From positions 1-64,000 of IMG/VR virus record IMGVR_UViG_3300034685_000168: a DNA stretch of 64,000 bases; one strand, written 5' to 3'. The notes under the pieces are model-generated. The model was given only the letters and a program-made list of their open reading frames with translations, was not told where the DNA came from and made no database searches. This stretch comes from a virus. Shown piece by piece: positions 52,944 through 62,715 of the stretch. The position numbers and the translations under genes are program-made. Each line of letters opens with the position of its first letter. The stretch's first letter is position 1.

Positions 52944-55553
52944 TTATTCCTTATCTTCTACTTTATCTATAGGTAGAATTTCTTTTATTTGTTGTATTTG
53001 TTTATAAATTTTAGCAGTTACATTAACTGGTGTATGAACAACTTCCATATCAATAAAATCTAGATTTACTGATTTATTAAATATAATATCTCTGTTTTTG
53101 ATATGTTCATAAAAATAAAAATGTATTTTAGTAGTTTCATTAGAAAATGTTTTTGGTATTTCTATTTCACCATTTATTAAATCCTCTATTAAATTTTGTG
53201 TATAGATAGAATACAAATGATATTCTTCAGGTATAAGAAGTATTTCTTTTTGAGTAAGTCCTATATGTCCATTAAGAAATCTCATAACATCAAGCATTAT
53301 TTGTATATGTTCTAATAATTGAAATTGTGGTATTTGATCTAATATATATTTATTAAATCTTGTGAATAAACTATATAAAGTTCCTGGTTTAGATTTATCT
53401 GATTCATTATTACTTATGTAATTAGTATATACATTAAAATTATTAATTGATTTTCCTCTTATATATAAATCAGACAATCCTTTAAAAAATGATTCAGCAA
53501 AAGGTAATATATCTTTATTTTCATATATGAGAAAATCTTTATGTTTAAATAAACTTTTACCAGATAAAGTGTATACTTCTATATCGTTTTTTGTTATATC
53601 ATCATAATTAATATATTCTATTGTATATATACATAATTGATTAAAACACAATTTACCATTTAAATATAATGGTTCAATTTTATAATCAATTCCTTCTGTT
53701 AAATAATACCCATTAAAAAATACTATATTTTCATTAATATTTATAACTGGTATATTTTCATTAAATATTAAATTTATAACTAATGCTTGGTTATTAATTA
53801 ATTTATTTTCTAAATTATATTTATTATAAGTTATGTTCCCATTATCTATTTCATATTTGGGATATATAACAAATTCATTATCTACTTCTGTGTTTTTAAA
53901 TGTTAATCTTTTATTTTCTTCATCTATATTTTCAACAAATAAAATATCAGATATATTATTTATTTTATCCCAATAAAAATTATAAATTTTATGATCCATT
54001 CCATTAGATTTAAATATAGGGAAATTAATTCTTTTATATATAACAAAATCAGTATAATTTATATCTATTGACATATCATCTATAATAGGTTTTTTATATA
54101 ATCCATTATTGGGAATATGTTCTAATAATTTTATTTCATGTATTAAATTATCTCCGTTATAATCTTCATTAAAATTTATACTAACCATACCAGTTTCTGT
54201 ATTATCTTCATATGTAAAATTATCATTATTTATTTTAACACCATCTTTAAATATAAGAGGAATTGTTTTAATATCTTGCCATAACAAATCTTTACGTAAC
54301 CATATTTCAGTAAAAGTTGTATTTATTTTTAAATTATATTTATTTATAGCAATTAACGATAGTGTTTTAAACAACCCTAATATATTAACATAAGTATTAA
54401 AATTATGATCTTTTGAAGAAAAATCATATAAAGTTTTTAAATAATTTGTATTCTCTAAAAAAGAAGCTTTCCAGAAATTAGGTTTATTAATTCCTATATC
54501 ATTAAAAAAACTATCCTCACACAAGATTTCTATTATATTAGAATCAGATAAAGAATATAATTTATTTATATAGTATTTATCTTGTTCCATGTAATTATCG
54601 TTATCTTCAGGAAAACGAATATGAATCTCTATGTATACATCAGTTGTATTTAATATAGATTTACCAAATGTAATTAAATATTCAGGTATACTAAAATCAT
54701 TATGAGTAACTTGTTTAGGTGGTTTGTTATATATAGCATCATTAACTATTATACCTTTATGATTATCTTTTCTTCTTACATAAATCATTAATGAGTTAAG
54801 AGTTATTATTTTATTATCTTTATTTAATTCTTTTGGTATATGTATTAAAAATCTATTTTCTAATAAATCATCTTCATAATATCTACCTTGATTAATATCT
54901 GTTATATCTATTTTACATTTATTTTTTATATCTTCATCTATAAGAATTTCTATAAAGTCACCATTTTTTATTTCTGATGTAGTCATACTATCAACTAAAT
55001 AACCATTATGAAAACATATATTATTTTTTATTTTGTTAATAATATTATTTTTATTAGAAGAACTTGTAATAAAATAGTTTTCTACAAATAAATTAGTATT
55101 TTTAACTATATCTTTCCATGTTTTTAAATATATATCTAAGCTTTTTATATTAAGTTTTTTATAAGCTTTTTTATTTATTATTATGACAAAATATTCATCA
55201 AGTAAATTAAAATTTAAATAAAAATTATCTTTTGGAATCGATTTGCCTTCTCTACTTATTAATTCACAATATCGTCTTTTATCATTAATAAGTTCATTAC
55301 CAGAATACCATTTATCTTCATAATTAAAAGATAAATCGAATAATAAATTTTTATCAAAATAAAATACATAATAAGGACCGTTATCTGGTAATTTATGGTT
55401 TTTACCAAATAGATAAAAATAATTAGTTTGTGATCTTGTATGTAAATATGATAATTTTATATTATTCCTATAATCTTGATGTTCTTCATTCCATATATTC
55501 TGTGTAACATATGATTGTAAATACCTAAGAACTCGTTGGTTATTGAAATCCAT
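52944..55553 (-). CDS. Large hypothetical, probably baseplate or fibre protein, 869 aa
   Basis: Unrecognised. Multi-domain beta-rich N-terminal 650 residues with recurring units of the type VFFNGYYLTEGIDY, which resemble the short strand-turn-strand repeats of phage fibre proteins, followed by a helical C-terminal 200 residues (LLEHIQIMLDVMRFLNGHIG). The start follows AGAAGGA. It sits in the middle of a structural operon. Specific role unknown. Confidence 0.65.
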   Translation of the reverse strand: MDFNNQRVLRYLQSYVTQNIWNEEHQDYRNNIKLSYLHTRSQTNYFYLFGKNHKLPDNGPYYVFYFDKNLLFDLSFNYEDKWYSGNELINDKRRYCELISREGKSIPKDNFYLNFNLLDEYFVIIINKKAYKKLNIKSLDIYLKTWKDIVKNTNLFVENYFITSSSNKNNIINKIKNNICFHNGYLVDSMTTSEIKNGDFIEILIDEDIKNKCKIDITDINQGRYYEDDLLENRFLIHIPKELNKDNKIITLNSLMIYVRRKDNHKGIIVNDAIYNKPPKQVTHNDFSIPEYLITFGKSILNTTDVYIEIHIRFPEDNDNYMEQDKYYINKLYSLSDSNIIEILCEDSFFNDIGINKPNFWKASFLENTNYLKTLYDFSSKDHNFNTYVNILGLFKTLSLIAINKYNLKINTTFTEIWLRKDLLWQDIKTIPLIFKDGVKINNDNFTYEDNTETGMVSINFNEDYNGDNLIHEIKLLEHIPNNGLYKKPIIDDMSIDINYTDFVIYKRINFPIFKSNGMDHKIYNFYWDKINNISDILFVENIDEENKRLTFKNTEVDNEFVIYPKYEIDNGNITYNKYNLENKLINNQALVINLIFNENIPVININENIVFFNGYYLTEGIDYKIEPLYLNGKLCFNQLCIYTIEYINYDDITKNDIEVYTLSGKSLFKHKDFLIYENKDILPFAESFFKGLSDLYIRGKSINNFNVYTNYISNNESDKSKPGTLYSLFTRFNKYILDQIPQFQLLEHIQIMLDVMRFLNGHIGLTQKEILLIPEEYHLYSIYTQNLIEDLINGEIEIPKTFSNETTKIHFYFYEHIKNRDIIFNKSVNLDFIDMEVVHTPVNVTAKIYKQIQQIKEILPIDKVEDKE

Positions 55554-55557
55554 ATTT

Positions 55558-56568
55558 TTATATTCCTTCTAAAGTAGAAAGAAACAATCTTGATTTTAAT
55601 AATGAAGATATTAATTCTTCTACATCTGACATTAATTTAAAAGTATTAAGTGGCTTTCTATGCCAATCTTTATTACCACCAACTATCTTTAATAAATGAC
55701 TAACCCAATATGGTGGATATTCTATGGCTATCATTAATTCTGTACTGTTATTGTGGGATATACTAAAACTTCTCATTAGATAATATTCATTAAATCTATC
55801 TTTTAGTATAGGAATTAATTTAATTAATCTTTTACAAAACTCGACAATGGTCATTGGTTCTGTAATTTTATAATCTAATAGAAATTCATTTAATATATTT
55901 TCCATTTCTATTTTAGATAAATTAATTTTTAATTGTGTTAAAACGAAAGGAGAAAAAAAATCATCTTGATCAAATTTATACAATCTAGTAAAGTAAAACC
56001 AAGCAAATAACATCCGAACCATTTCAATATCTCTAACATTATTAAGTAAACGTATAGTTGATGTAATAATCATATTATAGGATTGAACTATTGTTTTTAA
56101 AATACTTTTTTCTAACCACATAGGAATATTTTTATTATTTAAAAAAGTTTCATATGATAGAAAAAGTGTATATTTCATAATTAGTTCATGAAAAGCATCG
56201 AGATTATTTATCTCAACATCATCGTCACTAAATTTTTTCTTTTTAATAAAAGGTGTAATATTAACAATAACTTTATTATTATGTATTATAGGAATATCAG
56301 AGATATTAAAAACATCAGGAATACTATCAGAGTTTATATTAGATAAATCAATTAATTCAAATAAACCAGTTAAATCATTTTGTACTACATAATTAGTTAT
56401 GACTTTAGCTGGATTTTCAACTAGTGTTTTTTTCTTAAAGAAAATATTTTTATTTCTTGTGTTTAAAACACATTCATTATGCTTTTTTAAGAATATAATT
56501 GCTTTATTAGTTTGTTCTTTAACGTTATGGATTTTAGTAAATGATGTATTTTCAAATTTATTTTTCAT
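55558..56568 (-). CDS. Hypothetical, probably virion assembly protein, 336 aa
   Basis: Unrecognised. Basic N-terminus (residues 1-50), then a helical body containing FAWFYFTRLYKFDQDDFFSPF and a C-terminus PPYWVSHLLKIVGGNKDWH. The start follows AGGAGCTTAC. It is the first gene of the three-gene minus operon and is divergent from the tail sheath gene, with a short shared intergenic region (91 bases). Confidence 0.65.
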   Translation of the reverse strand: MKNKFENTSFTKIHNVKEQTNKAIIFLKKHNECVLNTRNKNIFFKKKTLVENPAKVITNYVVQNDLTGLFELIDLSNINSDSIPDVFNISDIPIIHNNKVIVNITPFIKKKKFSDDDVEINNLDAFHELIMKYTLFLSYETFLNNKNIPMWLEKSILKTIVQSYNMIITSTIRLLNNVRDIEMVRMLFAWFYFTRLYKFDQDDFFSPFVLTQLKINLSKIEMENILNEFLLDYKITEPMTIVEFCKRLIKLIPILKDRFNEYYLMRSFSISHNNSTELMIAIEYPPYWVSHLLKIVGGNKDWHRKPLNTFKLMSDVEELISSLLKSRLFLSTLEGI

Positions 56569-56659
56569 TTGTAAGCTCCTATGCTTAATTAAAATATGTT
56601 TAAATATATTATTTATTAATTTACTTATAAAATTATAAAAATATATAAGGAGAATAATA

Positions 56660-58354
56660 ATGCCTACTTATTACCACCCAGGTTATCTTATCAATACCAT
56701 TGATACTGGATTATATGTACCTGTTGAAGAAATCGTAAGATCTCTTCATAGACCATGTGTTTTTATGTTTACTCAATCTGGACCTTATAACAAACCAGTT
56801 TGGGTTAATAACATCACCGAAGCTAAACGTATATTTGGTGAAGAAACTTTCAATAAGTTTAATTCTGAATATTTTAGTAAAGAATCTAGATTAGCTGAAA
56901 CCTTTTTCCCTCATCATGGTTGTTATATAGTACGACTATTACCAACAGATGATTTTCAGGTTAGTGGAGAACAACCAGAAAGTGCTAGAGTAATTCTTGC
57001 ACTAGATATAACTGAATCAAAATTAACTAATTACCAACGTAATTTAGATGGATCATTTGTTCTAGATGGTGCTGGTAATAAAGTCGTTGATCCTGATACA
57101 CCTTCTGTAGAAGGATTCAAATTCTTTTTTCATTATAAATATGTGTCTGATGCAGATTGGACTACCAAAACTACACAAGAACTATTAACTAAATCTACAC
57201 CTACTCCTGGTACTACATCATATAACATTATGTTAATTAATGATATTTACCCAGGTAAAGATGGTAATAGATTTGGATTTAATTTCTATAGAGATATTGA
57301 AGCTTATGACTCTAATTTCATAGATGAAATAAAAGCTATGATGTACACATTTAAACCTAAGAAAAAGGTTTATAATAATGTACAAGTTACTCCTATGTTA
57401 GATAAATATAATAGTGTTTTTAATAATTTCAGTTTAAAAGAAAATACTATTGATCCCAATACTAATATAGAACTAAGTATTGATAAAGTACTTGATAATA
57501 AATATGATAATTTTAATTATGAGTTTGTAGTTAATACTGAATTAATAAAAGAAATAGGTAATCTATATTTAGCTAAAAGACAAGTTATAGATGGAACAGA
57601 AACACCTGGGTATATCGATGGTGGAATACTTGTAGATGAGCCGTTTATGATAGATTTTATTAATTTCAAAGATTTTAATGGTAATCCACTTATTGGTACT
57701 GAAAAAGAAGCTATAGAAGATCAACCTGGACTTAACCCCATTACTAAAGATACTATCATTTATCTTGATGGTGGTAAAGATGGTAATAAAACAGATACTA
57801 CTAAAGAATTTCTTATTAGTGAATTCTGCAAAGCTACATTATTCCCTGATATACTAAATAAAGCTAAATACCCTATTACTCATATTTATGATATGGGTTA
57901 TACAATAGATACTAAAAAGAAAATGCTTGATTTTATGGCAGTGCGTGATGACGTAAGTGTTACAACAGTAACTCAGGTATTTAGTATTGTTGCCAAAATG
58001 GCAATGCCAGTTATTGTTGATGTTGATAGTGCTGCTAATATTACTGATGTTAAATTAGGAATCGCCGCACCCGAATTTATTAATGGCGATGGAACTGTTA
58101 CAAGTATTTACTTAGAATTAGAAAATACAGATACATCTACATTATTATACGATGGTCCAATAGAGTTTAGTACATTAATACCAACTAAAGAACTAGAACA
58201 AGCATCTGGTGATTATTGGATTCCTATGATAGATCTTACATTAAACCCTGGTATTGGTACTGGAAATTTCCGTGCTAGAATTAAATTTACTGATAACAAC
58301 GGTGTTGAATCTGATTTCTCTCTATGGAAATCTTTTAGTGTTGTTGGTGTTTAG
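56660..58354 (+). CDS. Tail sheath protein, N-terminal part with Ig-like end, 564 aa
   Basis: The N-terminus YYHPGYLINTIDTG and a hallmark DMGYTIDTKKKMLDFMAVRDD near residues 412-432 match the core of contractile tail sheath proteins. Instead of continuing into the conserved C-terminal sheath domain, the last 120 residues look like an immunoglobulin-like domain (GNFRARIKFTDNNGVESDFS). The missing part appears in the next gene. Sheath subunits polymerise round the tail tube and contract on infection. AAGGAG precedes the ATG; codons are relaxed, in line with high expression. Confidence 0.8.
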   Translation: MPTYYHPGYLINTIDTGLYVPVEEIVRSLHRPCVFMFTQSGPYNKPVWVNNITEAKRIFGEETFNKFNSEYFSKESRLAETFFPHHGCYIVRLLPTDDFQVSGEQPESARVILALDITESKLTNYQRNLDGSFVLDGAGNKVVDPDTPSVEGFKFFFHYKYVSDADWTTKTTQELLTKSTPTPGTTSYNIMLINDIYPGKDGNRFGFNFYRDIEAYDSNFIDEIKAMMYTFKPKKKVYNNVQVTPMLDKYNSVFNNFSLKENTIDPNTNIELSIDKVLDNKYDNFNYEFVVNTELIKEIGNLYLAKRQVIDGTETPGYIDGGILVDEPFMIDFINFKDFNGNPLIGTEKEAIEDQPGLNPITKDTIIYLDGGKDGNKTDTTKEFLISEFCKATLFPDILNKAKYPITHIYDMGYTIDTKKKMLDFMAVRDDVSVTTVTQVFSIVAKMAMPVIVDVDSAANITDVKLGIAAPEFINGDGTVTSIYLELENTDTSTLLYDGPIEFSTLIPTKELEQASGDYWIPMIDLTLNPGIGTGNFRARIKFTDNNGVESDFSLWKSFSVVGV

Positions 58355-58384
58355 TAAAAATAACAATTAAGGAGATAGTTTAAA

Positions 58385-59095
58385 ATGACTGTTAAAATAA
58401 ATAACGCATATGAAGATGAGTCTGTTGCAATATCTCTAGCTGCTTATGGCAGACTCATTCCTGAATCAGTAGAAAAAGGAACTGAATCTTGTAGATTTAG
58501 TATTTTTGTTCAATGTGGAAAAACCCATGATAATATTATGATGCCAGCTGGACTTCGGATAGCACAAATGCGTGCAGAAAAGATGGGAACCCAATCTCTT
58601 AGAGGAGATTTTGGTGGAAGACCTGATAGTGAATGTCATCTGTTTAAAGAACTTAGTTATATTCCAGCAGGTGATGAAAGCAAAGCAAGATTGTGGGCCG
58701 CAGGTGCTAATTATCTTAGTTCTTGTAATGAAAAAGATGTTTATTATGAAGGACTTAAATCAGGGTATGCACACCAAAGTTCTGCATTAAGTGATTTATA
58801 TTTTTGTGATACATTATGTTATGTTAAACAAGCGGTTGGAGTATCATACTCTATGTTTGCTGGTGTTAGATGGCCTTTTAATATACTTAAAGATAAAATA
58901 ACTAAAGACCTTACTACTAGATTAAATACTCTATTCAATGGTAAATATGTATTTTCTGTTGATGTTTATCAGACTGTAGAAGAACAGAAAAAAGGTTATG
59001 AAACACACGTAGCTATTAATATAGAATCTCCTAATCAAAATCTTAGGTGGAATGTTGATATAAACTGCTCAAGAGAAGGTTATGTTGCAGAATAA
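58385..59095 (+). CDS. Probable tail sheath C-terminal domain as separate protein, 236 aa
   Basis: The order of motifs resembles what follows the RxD motif in single-chain sheaths: an SLAAYGRLIPESVEKGTESC helix-turn, a central WAAGANYLSSCNEKDVYY, and a C-terminal domain (TTRLNTLFNGKYVFSVDVYQ ... THVAINIESPN ... RWNVDIN) with the usual strand-helix-strand of the inner sheath domain. It lies 30 bases after the sheath gene with its own AAGGAG, and before the tube gene. I infer the sheath is assembled from two polypeptides. An alternative is an unrelated tail protein. Confidence 0.6.
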   Translation: MTVKINNAYEDESVAISLAAYGRLIPESVEKGTESCRFSIFVQCGKTHDNIMMPAGLRIAQMRAEKMGTQSLRGDFGGRPDSECHLFKELSYIPAGDESKARLWAAGANYLSSCNEKDVYYEGLKSGYAHQSSALSDLYFCDTLCYVKQAVGVSYSMFAGVRWPFNILKDKITKDLTTRLNTLFNGKYVFSVDVYQTVEEQKKGYETHVAINIESPNQNLRWNVDINCSREGYVAE

Positions 59096-59123
59096 TCTTT
59101 AACAATAAAAGGATAAAATAATT

Positions 59124-59951
59124 ATGAGTGATGCTATTTTAAACGAAGTAGAAAGTATCTACTACGGACGAAATAAAAAAATATCCAATATAAACAATGG
59201 TGGTTTGGCTGGTATTGCAGCCCAAGTTAAAAATCTAGATGCAGCAGCTTCTTTGATTTTACCCCCAGCGGTACCAATTGTTATACATGTACCAACTATG
59301 TATGATCCTTGGCCAGACCTTCAACAATTCATTACAGATCTTGTAGAAACTCATGCGACTTCTATTACTGGAGTTGATGTTGGATATACAACAGAAACTG
59401 ATGATAGACCTGGTGGAGCAGATGGACAAACTATAGCCACACCAACACAGACCAAACGAAAAGCTGTTAGTCCGAGTATGACATTTCCTGAACTTAATGG
59501 GTCACCTATTTGGACAATATTAACTCAATGGCAACATGATATACAACACCCTGATACTAATATCTTCTGTGCTAGAATGACTAATCCCCCACCATTTATT
59601 CCATCGAGTTATTCTATGTCATTATTAATGATACAATTTGGTGTATCTCACAGACCAGATGATATTCTTATAGCTAATTATATCACTAATATATTTCCAA
59701 CTGATGTTGGAGATTATGGTTTAGAGATGAATATTGGTGCAAGTAAAAGAATGGAAAGAACTGTTCAATTTACTGGTTATGGTATACAAAATAATATGGT
59801 TACAGAATTGGCTTATGAAATAGCTTCTAAACTACAAATCCATAAAGGAGATTTTAACAGATTATCTCCTGAATATAATAAAGTTATGGATTCTATATCT
59901 AAATCAGGTATAGTCAGACAGTTAGATAGTATTCCTAAAATACAAGAGTAA
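59124..59951 (+). CDS. Tail tube protein, 275 aa
   Basis: Lies directly after the sheath genes. The C-terminal half has the pattern of myovirus tube proteins: MIQFGVSHRPDDILIANYIT, then NIFPTDVGDYGLEMNIGA and RTVQFTGYGIQ, beta strands that build the inner tube barrel. The N-terminal part is Ala/Pro-rich. It polymerises into the rigid tube inside the sheath. AAAGGA precedes the ATG. A strong convergent terminator follows. Confidence 0.8.
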   Translation: MSDAILNEVESIYYGRNKKISNINNGGLAGIAAQVKNLDAAASLILPPAVPIVIHVPTMYDPWPDLQQFITDLVETHATSITGVDVGYTTETDDRPGGADGQTIATPTQTKRKAVSPSMTFPELNGSPIWTILTQWQHDIQHPDTNIFCARMTNPPPFIPSSYSMSLLMIQFGVSHRPDDILIANYITNIFPTDVGDYGLEMNIGASKRMERTVQFTGYGIQNNMVTELAYEIASKLQIHKGDFNRLSPEYNKVMDSISKSGIVRQLDSIPKIQE

Positions 59952-59967
59952 TATAAGTTAAATGTTA

Positions 59968-60001
59968 TTATCTATGGTCCTGTAAAAAGGACCATAGATA
60001 A
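59968..60001. terminator. Bidirectional terminator
   Basis: A 13-bp stem TTATCTATGGTCC/GGACCATAGATAA with an 8-base loop between the convergent tube and portal genes. Confidence 0.85.
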
Positions 60002-60014
60002 AACACTTTTTATA

Positions 60015-62681
60015 TTACCATCTACTTCCACCAGAATCACTAGATGTATCAGCTGTTGCATCATCTAGTTTCTTTTTCCAATCACTTATACCTTGAGTTA
60101 TATTACGTAACCGTTTATATAGATCTATAGACTCATCTTGATCAAATGCATCTATATCAGATTCCATAATATTAGCCATTCCATTAGTAGCTACAAAATT
60201 CTTAATTAATCGTCGTATAGCAGTTGCTTTCATAGCAGGTAAACTATTACGTAATTTATCATCTTCTATCGGTAATAGTTCTTGACTAATAACTTTATCC
60301 ATATATTTTTCACATAGATCAATAAATGAATCTAATTCATCTATTCTATTTTTATCTATTACTAAATTGGGTTTAGGTAAAAATGCAGTTACATTTTCAA
60401 TAATTTCATAAAGAATATCAACAAGTTCTTTTTTCTCACCTGTTATTATTCCATCTTCTATATTAATAACTCCACCAACAAATAAATTATTAGATTTTTT
60501 ATCATCAGGTTCTTCAGTTTTATACTTATCTTTTACACTATCTGGATCATCCTTTTTTTTACTAAAAAACTGCTTAGTGATGTATGCATCACCCTTTAAG
60601 ATTTCGAGGATTCTACGCTGAATTACTTCCGAGTATATAAGCTCATTTTGAGCTAATTTAGAACATAACGAAATTATCTTATTTTGTATTATTTTTACAA
60701 TATTAGCTAAAAAGAGATTATTAGACAATATAGATGTTGCTAGTTCATTTTCTCCAACAGCATTCAATGAACTATAAGGGACATTTAAATAAGCCAATAC
60801 TTGTTTATCTAATTCTTCTATTAAATTATCTACATCCCCTCTACTTCTTGTAGAACTTGATTCCATTCTAGTTTCAGATAAACCTTCTAATCCTTGAATA
60901 TTTTTAGGTATTATTTTAATGTGTCTATCTATTATATCTTTACCTATATCAGAATAATGAATATTAGGTTTAAAATTACGTTTATCATTAACAACTCTTC
61001 TAATATCTTCCATTATTTCTTCTATATTAGTTGTTCCTTCAGGAATATCAACTTCTATAGTTCTACTATCCATAGCATTTTCCATAGTCTCTAATACTTT
61101 AGAAACTAATAATGTATTTTTCATTGCTATTAAAAGTTTAGCACCATCTTCTAACTTAGATTTACCAGTACCATCTTCTCTATAATCAAAAGCAAAATAA
61201 GTTATTAAATTTTCAGGAACAAATATTAATCTAACTTTTCTTTCGTGTAAAAAATTTTGAAATATAGTAGAAGCTATATTATTATAAATATTGATATTAA
61301 TATTGTTTAAGCCCATATCAGATAGTTTAGTTTCTATCATATATTTCAATGCGATATTAAATATAGTAGAAGCATATTTTTGTTTTTGTTTATTATTTAA
61401 TTTATTTAACTCTGTCATATTAGGAGAAAATACTTCTTTTAAAATATGGGTTGTATTACTAAAATCTGAAGTATTATTTGCACCATTTGTAATATCATTA
61501 AATAGTGGATTTATATTTTCATCTGTTACAACAAAATACCCTGCTTTTTCATTAGAACCAGGGATAGTTATAGGAATAACATTTTTAGATTTCAATATAA
61601 TAAGAAATGGATGATCTCCTTTAACAAGATTTGTATTGTTATCAACTTTATAAATAGAATTATCTACTCCTATAAATTGATCATTAAATGTTTTATTAAT
61701 TCTATCCATTGCTTTCTTGACATTTTTCTTAGACTTTTCTAATACTCTAAAATTATCTGATATAATTACATTGTTATCTTCACTCATTTTGTTCAATATA
61801 GGTTTTGCTATTTTTTTTATATTTTCTATATTAAACATTTTTTTATTTTCTTTTAATTCTTTATTCGTAAATTCATTAGTAAATTCATTAGTAATTGATT
61901 GATTTAAAACTTTTAAAAACTTAGAATCGTTTTTATCTTCTTGTATTATATTTTTAAAATTATTTAATATCAAACTATTAGAATTATTATTAACTGAAAA
62001 TATATTTTTTTTAAGTAGAGAATCTATATCTTCATTATCTAAATTACTATTATATATATCGTCTCTAATAAATACTTCTTTATTATTTTGATTCTTAACC
62101 ACTAATTTAATATCTTCAGTTAATTGATACAATATTCTATTATTAGAATTCGGTATTGTTAATATAGGTACTGCACCAGAACTCATAATTGCTTCATAAA
62201 TCCAATCTGGAAGTAATGTATTTAGTTTTCTATATTTACACATATGTTCTGTTAATAAATCAGATAATGCTTTATTAGTATCATCTGTTATATTGGGATG
62301 ATTGATTATAAATCGTAACGAATCAGTTTGTAAATCATCTGGTGATAATATAGTAGAAACTAATAATTTACCAGCTTGTTGTAAATTAGGTGATAATTCT
62401 AATAAAGATTTAGTATCTTCTATTTTATCAGAATTATCTTTTGTTAATGTTTCTAAATAAGATTTAATATCATTTAAACGAACATCTTGTTTAATATCTT
62501 TATCAGGAGATAACATATATCTAACATGTTCTTTTTTATACATATCAGAAAAATAATTATCTTTTTTAAATTTATTTTTCTTATCTTGTTCATGATATGG
62601 TGCTTCTGCTTGAGAAAATAAAGAAGTAAATGCTCGTTTTATTTCTATTAAAATCTTATTTTTATTTTTTTCTTCTTCCAT
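60015..62681 (-). CDS. Portal protein, 888 aa
   Basis: Size and layout fit large myovirus portals: a basic N-terminus, a wing region with IYEAIMSSGAVPILTIP (about residues 164-180), a conserved-looking stem region with ETRMESSSTRSRGDVDNLIE, then LDKQVLAYLNVPYSSLNAVG followed by long helices, and a Ser/Gly-rich C-terminal tail. It forms the dodecameric DNA gate to which the terminase docks. The start follows AAGGAG. A patch near 60560-60650 uses unusual codons. It is alone on the minus strand beside the tail genes. Confidence 0.75.
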   Translation of the reverse strand: MEEEKNKNKILIEIKRAFTSLFSQAEAPYHEQDKKNKFKKDNYFSDMYKKEHVRYMLSPDKDIKQDVRLNDIKSYLETLTKDNSDKIEDTKSLLELSPNLQQAGKLLVSTILSPDDLQTDSLRFIINHPNITDDTNKALSDLLTEHMCKYRKLNTLLPDWIYEAIMSSGAVPILTIPNSNNRILYQLTEDIKLVVKNQNNKEVFIRDDIYNSNLDNEDIDSLLKKNIFSVNNNSNSLILNNFKNIIQEDKNDSKFLKVLNQSITNEFTNEFTNKELKENKKMFNIENIKKIAKPILNKMSEDNNVIISDNFRVLEKSKKNVKKAMDRINKTFNDQFIGVDNSIYKVDNNTNLVKGDHPFLIILKSKNVIPITIPGSNEKAGYFVVTDENINPLFNDITNGANNTSDFSNTTHILKEVFSPNMTELNKLNNKQKQKYASTIFNIALKYMIETKLSDMGLNNININIYNNIASTIFQNFLHERKVRLIFVPENLITYFAFDYREDGTGKSKLEDGAKLLIAMKNTLLVSKVLETMENAMDSRTIEVDIPEGTTNIEEIMEDIRRVVNDKRNFKPNIHYSDIGKDIIDRHIKIIPKNIQGLEGLSETRMESSSTRSRGDVDNLIEELDKQVLAYLNVPYSSLNAVGENELATSILSNNLFLANIVKIIQNKIISLCSKLAQNELIYSEVIQRRILEILKGDAYITKQFFSKKKDDPDSVKDKYKTEEPDDKKSNNLFVGGVINIEDGIITGEKKELVDILYEIIENVTAFLPKPNLVIDKNRIDELDSFIDLCEKYMDKVISQELLPIEDDKLRNSLPAMKATAIRRLIKNFVATNGMANIMESDIDAFDQDESIDLYKRLRNITQGISDWKKKLDDATADTSSDSGGSRW

Positions 62682-62715
62682 ATTTAAAACTCCTTAAAGT
62701 AAGGTAAAAATAATT

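Noticed and set aside
61860-61900. Tandem NEFTNEFTN repeat in the portal gene
   Set aside because: Only two short units in frame; compatible with simple slippage and not evidence of a functional repeat.
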